Positions 50,814 through 58,991 of a stretch of DNA of 64,000 nt are shown here, piece after piece. The first letter of the stretch is position 1. Every line of letters starts with the position of its first letter. The stretch comes from Curtobacterium aurantiacum (GTDB lineage Bacteria; Actinomycetota; Actinomycetes; Actinomycetales; Microbacteriaceae). The translations under genes and the position numbers were made by a program. Location: the NCBI RefSeq assembly GCF_018598555.1, contig NZ_JAHEWN010000001.1, forward strand, positions 186,001 to 250,000. Reading direction: 5' to 3'. The notes beneath the pieces are model-generated. The model saw nothing but the letters and a program-made list of their open reading frames with translations, searched no databases and was not told where the DNA came from.

Positions 50814-52096
50814 CCGAGCCGGACGAGGCACCCCGGCCGAACGTCTCCCGCCGCGGTCTGTTCGGCGCCGGCCTGGCCGTGGCCGGTGCCGGCGTCGGGG
50901 CCGCAGCGGGCATCGGTGGCGCCACCGCGGCGACCGGCGTGAACCCGTTCACGGCGGCGACGAACGGCGACGAGTCCATCGACCTGTCGCAGAGCCAGCC
51001 GTTCTACGCCACCGCGGCCCGGCAGCCCCAGGGCGGGATCCGCACCACCCCGCAGCGGTACTGCGTCTACATGACCTTCGACCTGTCGACGACCGTGACG
51101 ACCGAGCTGCAGGTGCTCCTCGCCCGCTGGTCGGCCGCGATCGCCCAGCTGCAGGCCGGCAAGACGGTCGGCAGCGTCGAACCCGCGCACGGCAACGGGG
51201 TGGGCGCCGACACGGGCGAGGCACTCGACCTCGGGCCGGCGTCCCTGACCGTCACGGTGGGCCTCGGCCCGGGCGTCTTCGACGAGCGTTTCGGGCTGGC
51301 CGACCGGCGTCCCGCGTCGCTCGCCGACATCCCGACGCTGCCGAGCGACAACCTGCAGGCGGGCCTGACCGGCGGAGACCTGTCCCTGCAGGCGTGCGCC
51401 GACGACCCCCAGGTGGCGTACCACGCGGTGCGCGACCTGGCTCGGATGGCCCGGGGCACCGCGACCGTCCGGTGGACCGTGCTCGGCTTCGGTCGGGCAT
51501 CGGCGGGGCCGAACCAGAGCACACCCCGCAACCTGATGGGGTTCAAGGACGGCACCCGCAACATCACGACCGACGCCGACCACGACCGGTTCGTCTGGCT
51601 CGACCGCGACGCCGGGTGGATGGCCGGCGGGAGCTACCAGGTGGTGCGGAAGATCCGGATGAACATCGAGACCTGGGACGCCGACGTCGTCAGCGACCAG
51701 CAGCGGGTGTTCGGGCGGACGAAGATCCAGGGCGCCCCGCTCTCCGGCGGACAGGAGCACAGCACCCCGGACTTCCACGCGGCGGACTCCGACGGGGCGA
51801 CGAAGATCGACCCGACGTCGCACATCGCCCTCGCCGCGCACGAGGCGAACGGCGGCGTGAAGATCCTGCGGCGGCCGTACAACTACACCGACGGGCTCAA
51901 CGAGTACGGCCAGCTCGACGCCGGCCTGCTCTTCATCGCCTACGTGAACGACCCGGACCACTTCACGCGGCTGCAGCGGAAGCTCGGCGCCTCCGACCGT
52001 CTGAACGAGTACGTCTCGCACATCGGCTCCGCGGTGTTCGCCGTGCCGCCGGCACCCCGAAAGGGTTCCTACATCGGCGAGCAGCTGTTCCGATGA
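50810..52096 (+). CDS. efeB: Deferrochelatase/DyP-type peroxidase EfeB
   Basis: A 428-residue heme enzyme exported by Tat (SRRGLFGAGLAVAGAG). The DyP motif GFKDGTRN holds the distal Asp, the proximal His lies in DPTSHIALAAHE, and the Arg in ILRRPYNY completes the set. EfeB oxidises Fe2+ for EfeO or removes iron from heme. GTG overlaps the efeO stop. It is the last gene of efeUOB, followed by a hairpin. Confidence 0.94.
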   Translation: MTEPDEAPRPNVSRRGLFGAGLAVAGAGVGAAAGIGGATAATGVNPFTAATNGDESIDLSQSQPFYATAARQPQGGIRTTPQRYCVYMTFDLSTTVTTELQVLLARWSAAIAQLQAGKTVGSVEPAHGNGVGADTGEALDLGPASLTVTVGLGPGVFDERFGLADRRPASLADIPTLPSDNLQAGLTGGDLSLQACADDPQVAYHAVRDLARMARGTATVRWTVLGFGRASAGPNQSTPRNLMGFKDGTRNITTDADHDRFVWLDRDAGWMAGGSYQVVRKIRMNIETWDADVVSDQQRVFGRTKIQGAPLSGGQEHSTPDFHAADSDGATKIDPTSHIALAAHEANGGVKILRRPYNYTDGLNEYGQLDAGLLFIAYVNDPDHFTRLQRKLGASDRLNEYVSHIGSAVFAVPPAPRKGSYIGEQLFR

Positions 52097-52120
52097 GATG
52101 AGTCGCTGACCCGAGGAGTG

Positions 52121-52159
52121 GGCGCCCTCCGCCGTTTCCCTGGAGGCGGAGGACGCCCG
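52121..52159 (+). terminator. Hairpin ending efeUOB
   Basis: GGGCGCCCTCCGCC (52121-52134) pairs with GGCGGAGGACGCCC (52146-52159) with one mismatch. Its loop contains CCTGGAGGC, the end motif of the intergenic family, so it may be a relative. Confidence 0.7.
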
Positions 52160-52357
52160 CGTCGCGGAGTCTCGCCGAACGGAACCACCGTCGACTTGCT
52201 GAAAGCGACCCGGCGCGACGCGTCGCGGTGCGACAACCCCGAGAGTACCCCGCAGATCCGCGGATCCGCAGTGTTCTCCCGCGATGGGACAGCCATCGCG
52301 CGAGCCCGGGTGCGCGACGTGCGCGCCGGGGGTGATCCGGGCCTCCAGGACGACGCC
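52160..52357. other. Non-coding gap between efeB and the 5'-nucleotidase gene
   Basis: Together with the two flanking hairpins this is a 322-base gap without a gene. I see only a short palindrome, ATCCGCGGAT, near 52256 and no RNA or promoter signature. Confidence 0.5.
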
Positions 52358-52391
52358 AACGGGCCGCCTCACCAGGGTGAGACGGCCCGTT
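52358..52391 (-). terminator. Hairpin ending the 5'-nucleotidase gene
   Basis: AACGGGCCGCCTCAC and GTGAGACGGCCCGTT pair with one mismatch around a 4-base loop, 28 bases past the stop. The arms end in AA/TT, typical of an intrinsic terminator. Confidence 0.75.
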
Positions 52392-52418
52392 CGCAGCGTG
52401 TGCCCGGAAGGCGCGGGG

Positions 52419-54800
52419 TCAGTCCGTCAGCACCGTCGCGTCGCGGTGTGCGCGCTTCCGGCGGATGACCACGAGTGCCGTGATCCCGGCCAGCAGCAGG
52501 ATGCCCGCCGCGATGACCGGAGCGGTCAGGTCCGCACCCGTGTAGGCGAGGTCGCCACCGGCGCGCGGGCCGTCGTCGGTCCCGCCGACGCCACCGATGC
52601 CGGCGTCGTCACCGTCTCCCGTGCCGGGGCCGGGGGTGACCCCGCCGCCCGTGCCCGGGTTCGGGTCGACGGGGTCCGTCGGGTCGGTGGGGTCCGTCGG
52701 GTCGGTCGGGTCCGTGGGGTCGACCGCAGCGGCGACCGGGATCGTCACCGCGAGGGTCACGGTCTGGCCGCCCGGGAGGGTGACCACGAGCGGTGCGTCG
52801 GTCGTGGCGACCGGGTCGGCGACGGCGGCGAGCGAGACGGAGCCGGCGGTGCGGGCGGCTGCCCGTGCGGTCGGCACCTCGATCTCGGGGACCGTGACGG
52901 TCAGGGTCGCGCGACCCTGCTCGTCGGTCTTGTCGATGATCGTCGGGTCGATCGCGGACGAGGCGAGCTCCTCGCCGTCCGCGCTGACCGACACCGTGCC
53001 GGCCTTCGCGGGGTCCTCGCTGCTGAACAGGAGCGACGACAGGTCGAGCTCGATCTCGTCACCGGGCTGGAAGCCACCGGCGGGGGTCGGCGTGACCGTG
53101 ACCCCGACGGCGCGCTGGTCGACCGGGGGCTCGACGGTCCCGTTCGCGACGAAGTAGTCGACCTGGGCCTGCAGGTCGACCTGGCCCGAGTCGGCGACGT
53201 TCGTGCCGGTCGCGAAGGCGGCGAAGTTGTCGCCACCGGTCGACAGGAACGAGTTGACGGTCACCTTGAGGGTGTCGGTCAGCGCGATCGCCTCGCCGTC
53301 GAGGGTCATGCCGGTGATGCGCTCACCGCGGCCCTTCGACGGGTCGTAGGTGTACGCGAAGCCCTCCGAGACGCCGAGCTTCAGGAAGGGGCGCTCGAGG
53401 CCGTCCGGCTGCCACTGCTGCTCGAGGGCGTTCTTGATCTGCTGGCCGGTCATGTCCTTCGTCACCAGGGTGTTGGCGAACGGCTGGACGAGCGCGGCCT
53501 CCTTGTAGGTGACGGTGCCGTCCGGGTCGCCGGCGCCGCTCGACGCGTAGACCATGTCGGTGCGGAGGCCGCCCGGGTTCATGAAGGCGATCTTCGAGCC
53601 GTTGCGCTCGGTGGCGCTGCGCTGGACCTCGGCGATGTAGTTGCCCAGGACGGACTCGCCGCCGCGGTTCTCGGCCTTGCGGTCGGACTGCACGGCGCGA
53701 CGCAGGTCGGCGGTGATCTCGCCGAGCTTCTCGCTGCCCTTCACGTCGGCGACGGCCTTGGCCGCGGTCACGATGCCGCTCACGGCGGTGACCGAGGTGG
53801 CGTCGGCGGGCACGCGGGTCTCGGCGTTGACCGACTTGACCTCGGACGTGATGCCGGTGAGCTGCTTGTCCGCGTCGACGGTGAGCTGCAGGTGCCCGAA
53901 GGCGACCCCGTAGGACCCGGCCTGGATCACCGGACGCTTCGTGCCGTCAGGACCCGCGATGGAGTGGTTGTACGTGGCGTGGGTGTGGGCCGACACGATG
54001 GCGGAGACCTTCGACGAGACGCCGGAGGTGATCTTGCCGAACGAGCCGGTGCCGGTGGCGTCGGTGAGCGCGCTCGTCGTGGCGCCCTCGTGCACGAGCA
54101 GGACGAGCACGTCGGCCTCGCCGTTGTCGTCCTTGCCGTCGGTGAGCTGCTCGGCGTACCGGTTCACCTGGCTGACGATCGGGGCCATCGCCAGGCCCTG
54201 CACGCCGCCGGGGCTGACGAGTCCGGGGATGAGGTCCTCGGTGGTCGCGCCGATGAACCCGACCTTGACGCCGCCCTTCTCCACGATGGAGTACGGGGTG
54301 AACGCCGGGTCGGTGGTGCCGGCCTTGACGATGTTCGCCGAGACGTACGGCCACTCGGCACGGTCCTCGATGCGGCCGGTCAGGTCGTCCTGGCCCTTGT
54401 CGAGCTCGTGGTTGCCGATCGCGCTGACGTCGAGGTCCATGGCGTTCAGGGCGTCGATCGTGGGGGCGTCCTGCTGGATGAGCGAGGTGAAGGTCGAGGC
54501 ACCCACGTTGTCGCCGACGCTGGCGAAGATCGTGTTCGGGTTGGCCTCGCGGTACGACTGCACGACACCGGCGAGCTTCGCGGCCCCGGCGGCCTTGTCG
54601 GCGGCGGTGCCCTCGGACTCGATGCGACCGTGGAAGTCGTTGACGTCGACGATGTCGATCGTCGTGTCGCCCTCGGCGGCGACGGCTGCGGACGGGACGG
54701 ACAGTGCGACCAAGACCCCGGCGGTGGCGAGGGCCGCGCCGGCGCCGAGACGCCGTCGGGTCGTCGCACCGGCGGATCCGGTGGTGTGGGAAGTGTTCAT
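52419..54800 (-). CDS. Cell-wall-anchored 5'-nucleotidase/metallophosphatase with LAYTG signal
   Basis: A 793-residue secreted enzyme. After a signal peptide ending near AVAAEG, the metallophosphatase domain has VNDFHGRIE, GDNVGAS, GNHELDKG and SAHTHATY. The 5'-nucleotidase C-terminal domain has NPGGLRTDM and FANTLVTKDMTG. An Ig-like region, a (DPT)n linker, the sorting motif LAYTGAD, a helix and the tail RRKRAHRD follow. The motif is LAxTG, used by class E sortases. It probably hydrolyses nucleotides or UDP-sugars at the cell surface. The hexamer repeats coding (DPT)n lie at about 52668-52725. Confidence 0.92.
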   Translation of the reverse strand: MNTSHTTGSAGATTRRRLGAGAALATAGVLVALSVPSAAVAAEGDTTIDIVDVNDFHGRIESEGTAADKAAGAAKLAGVVQSYREANPNTIFASVGDNVGASTFTSLIQQDAPTIDALNAMDLDVSAIGNHELDKGQDDLTGRIEDRAEWPYVSANIVKAGTTDPAFTPYSIVEKGGVKVGFIGATTEDLIPGLVSPGGVQGLAMAPIVSQVNRYAEQLTDGKDDNGEADVLVLLVHEGATTSALTDATGTGSFGKITSGVSSKVSAIVSAHTHATYNHSIAGPDGTKRPVIQAGSYGVAFGHLQLTVDADKQLTGITSEVKSVNAETRVPADATSVTAVSGIVTAAKAVADVKGSEKLGEITADLRRAVQSDRKAENRGGESVLGNYIAEVQRSATERNGSKIAFMNPGGLRTDMVYASSGAGDPDGTVTYKEAALVQPFANTLVTKDMTGQQIKNALEQQWQPDGLERPFLKLGVSEGFAYTYDPSKGRGERITGMTLDGEAIALTDTLKVTVNSFLSTGGDNFAAFATGTNVADSGQVDLQAQVDYFVANGTVEPPVDQRAVGVTVTPTPAGGFQPGDEIELDLSSLLFSSEDPAKAGTVSVSADGEELASSAIDPTIIDKTDEQGRATLTVTVPEIEVPTARAAARTAGSVSLAAVADPVATTDAPLVVTLPGGQTVTLAVTIPVAAAVDPTDPTDPTDPTDPTDPVDPNPGTGGGVTPGPGTGDGDDAGIGGVGGTDDGPRAGGDLAYTGADLTAPVIAAGILLLAGITALVVIRRKRAHRDATVLTD

Positions 54801-54902
54801 CGTCGACGAACCTACGAAGACGCACAGGCGACTCGCCAGACCCCGCCGCAAGTCGTCACACACCGTTCACACGGCCGTACCCCGTCGCCCGGCCACCCCG
54901 GT

Positions 54903-56717
54903 TCAGTCGCGGCCGAGAGCACCCTTCACGCGTTCGGTGACCTCGGTCGCCATCGCCTTGGCGGAGTCCTTGACGACGTCGAGCTCGACCGGGTCGCCCT
55001 TCAGCAGGCTCTTCGCCGTGTTGACGGCGTACTCCTTCGTGATGTGCGGCGGCAGCGGCGGGACGCTCCGGCTGACGTACGCGTCGATGAGCGTCACGCC
55101 CTGGTGGGCGAAGGCCCGCTCGACCGCCGCGTCGACCTCGGAGTCCTCGTGCACCGCGATGCCCTGGAACCCGAGCAGCGTCGCGTACCCGGCGTAGTCC
55201 ATCGACTCGACGTCCTGCGAGCCGCGCCACATCGGGTTGCCGTCCTCGGTGCGCATCTCCCACGACACCTGCCCGAGGTCGTCGTTGTGCATGACCACGA
55301 TGACGAGCTGCTGGTTCGGCCAGGCCGCCATGTACTTCTTCACCGTGATGAGCTCGTTCATGCCGAGCATCTGGAACGCCCCGTCGCCGATCGTGCACAC
55401 CGCCGGACGGTCCGGGAACGCGAACTTCGCGGTCACGGCGTACGGCATCGCCGCGAGCATCGTCGCGAGCCGGCCGGACATGTCGCCGCGCATGCCCTCG
55501 CGCAGCCGGATGTGGTGGCCGTACCAGTCGGCGGTCGTGCCCGCGTCCGCGGTGACCGTGACGCCGTCGGGCAGCCGGTCGTTCACGGCCTGGATCACCC
55601 GGCGCGGGTTCACCCCGTCGTCGTAGGCGACCTCGGACTGCGCGCGCATCTCCGACTCCCACTCCCGCATCTCGTGAGCGATCGTCTCCTGGAACGACCT
55701 GTCGGTCTTCTGCTCGAGCAGCGGGAGCACGGCGTCGAGCGTGGACCCGACGTCACCCCACAGGTTGAGCTCGGTCGGGTACCGCAGGCCGAGCTGCTCC
55801 GGCTTGATGTCGACCTGGATGCCCCGGGCCTGCCCCGTCTTCGGCATGTACTCGCCGTACGGGTAGTTCGTGCCGAGCAGCACGAGGGTGTCGCAGTCGC
55901 GGATCTGGTGCAGGGACGGCAGCGACCCGAGCAGCCCGAGCTGCTGCGAGTGGTACGGCACATCGGCCGGGATCACGTCCTTGCCGCGGAGCGCCGTGAT
56001 GATCCCCGCACCCGCCTTCTCGGCCGCGGCGAGCACCTGGGCCGTCGCACCGCGCGCACCGGCGCCGACGAGGAACGTCACCTTCGACCCGGCGTTGATG
56101 ATCTCCGCCATCTTCCGGACCTCGTCGGCGGGCGGTGTGATGCGGGTGGACGCCGGGACGTCGCTCGACCGCGAGGCCCAGTGCTCCAGCGGCGGCGCGT
56201 CGTAGGACATCGCCTGCACGTCGTGGGGCAGCACGACCACGGCCGGCTGCTTGCGGAGCGACGCCGTACGGAACGCGGTGTCGAGCACCACGCCGACCGC
56301 CTCTGGCGTCGCCACGGTCTGCACGTAGCAGGCGACGTCGGCGAAGACGCGCTCCAGGTTCGACTCCTGCTGCGTGAACGACCCCATCGCCGCGAGGCCC
56401 TGCTGACCGACGATCGCGACCACCGGCTGGTTGTCCATCTGCGCGTCGTACAGGCCGTTCAGCAGGTGGAAGGCGCCGGGACTCGACGTCGCGACGCAGA
56501 CCCCGACCTCGCCGGTGAACTTCGCGTGCGCGGTCGCCATCAGCGCCGCGATCTCCTCGTGCGTGGGCCGGACGTACTCCAGGCCGTCGCCCTTCGACGC
56601 CGCCTTGCCGAGCGCACCGTCGAAGGCGCCGATCCCGTCGCCGGGGTACCCGAACACGCGGGAGACCCCCCACGCCTTGATGCGGTCGATGACGAAGTCG
56701 CTCACGGTCGTGCTCAT
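54903..56717 (-). CDS. poxB: Pyruvate oxidase/dehydrogenase (ThDP-dependent, PoxB type)
   Basis: A 604-residue ThDP enzyme. The active Glu lies in VRPTHEEIAALMA, the FAD/middle domain in VTFLVGAGARGATAQVL, and the ThDP motif GDGAFQMLGMNELITVKKY, ending MHNDDLGQ. The best match is pyruvate:quinone oxidoreductase, which makes acetate from pyruvate at the membrane; acetolactate synthase is less likely given VFGYPGDGIGAFDGAL and VPYHSQQLGLLG. It stands alone, with a CCTGGAGGC palindrome upstream. Confidence 0.9.
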   Translation of the reverse strand: MSTTVSDFVIDRIKAWGVSRVFGYPGDGIGAFDGALGKAASKGDGLEYVRPTHEEIAALMATAHAKFTGEVGVCVATSSPGAFHLLNGLYDAQMDNQPVVAIVGQQGLAAMGSFTQQESNLERVFADVACYVQTVATPEAVGVVLDTAFRTASLRKQPAVVVLPHDVQAMSYDAPPLEHWASRSSDVPASTRITPPADEVRKMAEIINAGSKVTFLVGAGARGATAQVLAAAEKAGAGIITALRGKDVIPADVPYHSQQLGLLGSLPSLHQIRDCDTLVLLGTNYPYGEYMPKTGQARGIQVDIKPEQLGLRYPTELNLWGDVGSTLDAVLPLLEQKTDRSFQETIAHEMREWESEMRAQSEVAYDDGVNPRRVIQAVNDRLPDGVTVTADAGTTADWYGHHIRLREGMRGDMSGRLATMLAAMPYAVTAKFAFPDRPAVCTIGDGAFQMLGMNELITVKKYMAAWPNQQLVIVVMHNDDLGQVSWEMRTEDGNPMWRGSQDVESMDYAGYATLLGFQGIAVHEDSEVDAAVERAFAHQGVTLIDAYVSRSVPPLPPHITKEYAVNTAKSLLKGDPVELDVVKDSAKAMATEVTERVKGALGRD

Positions 56718-56763
56718 GGGCCCCAGCGTGCGCGGCCGCGCACGGGTCCGTTCACAGGCTCTG

Positions 56764-56820
56764 GCCTGGAGGCCCGGATCACGTGACCGACGTCGGTCAC
56801 GTGAGCGGGGCCTCCCGGCC
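56764..56820. repeat. CCTGGAGGC-type palindrome with 26-bp perfect core
   Basis: GCCTGGAGGC (56764-56773) and GCCTCCCGGCC (56810-56820) enclose a perfect 26-bp palindrome, TCACGTGACCGAC mirrored at 56779-56804. It separates poxB from the downstream end of the epimerase gene. Confidence 0.8.
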
Positions 56821-56834
56821 AGGGCCCGTGCTGG

Positions 56835-57761
56835 CTAGGCTTCCTGCGCGATCAGCGGGCGCAGCGTGCGGTGCGCGATGCGCAGCCCCTCGAGCACCCT
56901 GTCGTCGGTGCCGCCCCAGAGCGGGTCCTCGTGCTCGACGCTCAGCGTGCCGTCGAAGCCCGCCTCGTAGAGGCGGTCGACGACGCGCGGCCAGTCCACG
57001 ACACCGCGGCCCGGCACGCGGAACCGCCACCAGCCCATGTCCCACGGGTCGTCGCCCTTGTCGACCTTGCCGAAGAACCCGTACTCGTCGCGCTTCCGGG
57101 GGAACAGCTCGACGTCCTTCGCCTGCGCGTGCACGATGTGCTCGGCGAACGGCAGGATCGTCTCCACCGGGTCGATCCCGATCCACGTCAGGTGTGACGG
57201 ATCCCAGTTCAGGCCGAAGCCGAGCCCCGTCACCCAGTCCCAGAGCTCAGGGGAGTACGCGATGTTGCCGGGGTACCCGTCGGGGTGCCAACCCTCCATC
57301 ACGCAGTTCTCGATGATGAGCCGCACGCCGCGCTCGCCGGCGTAGTCGACGAGTTCGGGCAGGACACGGTTCCCCTCGGCCATGTTCTCGCGGACGGACT
57401 TCGTGGTGTCGCGGCCGATGAAGGTGCCGACGTACGGGATGCCGAGCGTCTGCGCGGTGTCGATCGCGTGCTCGAGGTGGGTCCGCACCGCCGCACGGTG
57501 CTCCGGGTCCTGGTGCAGGTTGTTCTCGTAGTAGGCCAGCGCCGAGATCTCGAGTCCGGTGCGGTCGAGCAGGTCGCGGGTGGCCTGGGCGTCCTCGTCC
57601 GTGAACGTCGCGACCGGCAGGTGCGCCGCCTCGAAGTCGCGGCCGCCGGTGCCCGGCCAGACGGCGACCTCGAGCCGCTCGTAGCCCTGCTGCTGGGCGA
57701 AGCCGGCGATCCGGTCGAGGGACCAGCCCGGCAGGCAGGCGGTCAGCATGCCGAGCTTCAC
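56835..57761 (-). CDS. Sugar phosphate isomerase/epimerase (TIM barrel)
   Basis: A 308-residue TIM-barrel protein. KLGMLTACLPGWSLDRIAGF starts the barrel; metal ligands are in VRLIIENCVMEG (Glu), FGLNWDPSHLTWIG (Asp, His), HAQAKDVELF and LSVEHEDPLWG (Glu). It probably isomerises an inosose or keto-sugar made by the coupled dehydrogenase. The GTG at 57761 overlaps the Gfo/Idh stop. Confidence 0.9.
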   Translation of the reverse strand: MKLGMLTACLPGWSLDRIAGFAQQQGYERLEVAVWPGTGGRDFEAAHLPVATFTDEDAQATRDLLDRTGLEISALAYYENNLHQDPEHRAAVRTHLEHAIDTAQTLGIPYVGTFIGRDTTKSVRENMAEGNRVLPELVDYAGERGVRLIIENCVMEGWHPDGYPGNIAYSPELWDWVTGLGFGLNWDPSHLTWIGIDPVETILPFAEHIVHAQAKDVELFPRKRDEYGFFGKVDKGDDPWDMGWWRFRVPGRGVVDWPRVVDRLYEAGFDGTLSVEHEDPLWGGTDDRVLEGLRIAHRTLRPLIAQEA

Positions 57762-58915
57762 CGGATCTCCCGCCACGTCGTCTCGGCAGCGCTGCCGATC
57801 ACGGCCTCGATGATGTCGGCGGAGCGTGCACCGTCCGCGAAGGTCGGCAGGCCGTCGGGGGCCACACCGGTGCGCACGGCGGTGTACGTGTCGGCGACGA
57901 ACGCGGCGAAGGCGTCGAGGTACCCCTGCGGGTGCCCGGCCGGCACGATCGCCAGACGACGTTGGTCCGGGTACCCCTGCGACGGGTCGCGGACGACGAT
58001 CTGCGCGCCCCGCTCGTTGCCGAACCAGGCGGACTCGGGCTGCTCCTGGTCGAAGGCAGCGCTGCCGCGGGTGCCGTCGACCTCGAACCACAGGCGGTTC
58101 TTGCGACCGGAGGCGACCTGCGAGATCACGACGTTGCCGATGCGGCCGGTGGCGGTGCGGAAGGTCGCGACGGCGGTGTCCTCGGTGGTGACCGCGGCAC
58201 GTTCCGTCGCGTCCGCCACGGGATCGGGGTCGGGGGAGCCGGAGAACGACGGACCGGACGCGGCCGGCCGTGTCGGGTAGACGATGTCGGTCGCCGCGGA
58301 CACCGAGGCGAAGCGCTCGCCGGTCACGAACTCGACCAGGTCGCACCAGTGCGAGCCGATGTCCGCAAATGCGCGGGACAGGCCACTCGAGGTCGGGTCG
58401 ACGCGCCAGCTCGAGGCGTCCTCGTCGAGCATCCAGTCCTGCAGGTAGTGCCCGTGCACCGCGAGCAGCCGGCCGAGCTCCCCGTCGGCGATGCGCGCCC
58501 GGATCTCCCGCACCATCGGGTGGTACCGGTACACGAAGGGCACCGTGGCCACGACCCCGGCGTCGGCCGCGGCGGCGACGAGCTCGGCGGCCTGGGCGGG
58601 ATCGATCGCCAGGGGCTTCTCGCACACCACGTTGATGCCGGCCGCGATCACCGCGAGCGCCTGCGGGTGGTGCTGGTCGTTCGGGGTGCAGATGTGCACC
58701 ACGTCGGGGGCGTCGGCGATGACCTCGTCGAGCGAGGCGTAGCCGCGGGGCAGGTCGAGCTGCGCCGCCACCTGGTCGGACCGGGTGGCGTTCCGGCCCA
58801 GCACGCCGAGCACGTCGGCCCCGGAGGCCCGGGCTGCGCGGGCGTGCACGCCCGCGATCATGCCCGTCCCGACAACGGCGACACGGAGGCGCCGCCCTTC
58901 GTACCCACTGCTCAT
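57758..58915 (-). CDS. Gfo/Idh/MocA-family sugar oxidoreductase
   Basis: A 385-residue NAD(P)-dependent dehydrogenase. It has LRVAVVGTGMIAGVHARAAR, an intact EKP motif in INVVCEKPLAIDP, and the DxGxHxxD site in AFADIGSHWCDLVEFV. It forms a two-gene operon with the TIM-barrel gene, similar to the 38.9-41.1 kb pair. It is divergent from zwf by 76 bases. The ATG at 58915 was chosen because longer forms cross the promoter region of zwf. Confidence 0.92.
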   Translation of the reverse strand: MSSGYEGRRLRVAVVGTGMIAGVHARAARASGADVLGVLGRNATRSDQVAAQLDLPRGYASLDEVIADAPDVVHICTPNDQHHPQALAVIAAGINVVCEKPLAIDPAQAAELVAAAADAGVVATVPFVYRYHPMVREIRARIADGELGRLLAVHGHYLQDWMLDEDASSWRVDPTSSGLSRAFADIGSHWCDLVEFVTGERFASVSAATDIVYPTRPAASGPSFSGSPDPDPVADATERAAVTTEDTAVATFRTATGRIGNVVISQVASGRKNRLWFEVDGTRGSAAFDQEQPESAWFGNERGAQIVVRDPSQGYPDQRRLAIVPAGHPQGYLDAFAAFVADTYTAVRTGVAPDGLPTFADGARSADIIEAVIGSAAETTWREIR

Positions 58916-58991
58916 GGTGCTCCCTCGCGCCCGACTGTCACCACCGTAGCGGCCCGGCCGTCCACCGGGACCGATGAGTACGGTCTGGTGC

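Noticed and set aside
52284..56786. A 1500-codon open frame on the + strand
   Set aside because: It lies antisense to the 5'-nucleotidase and poxB genes, which have clear motifs. Its product is Arg/Val/Asp/His-rich low-complexity sequence, the usual by-product of antisense frames in GC-rich DNA.
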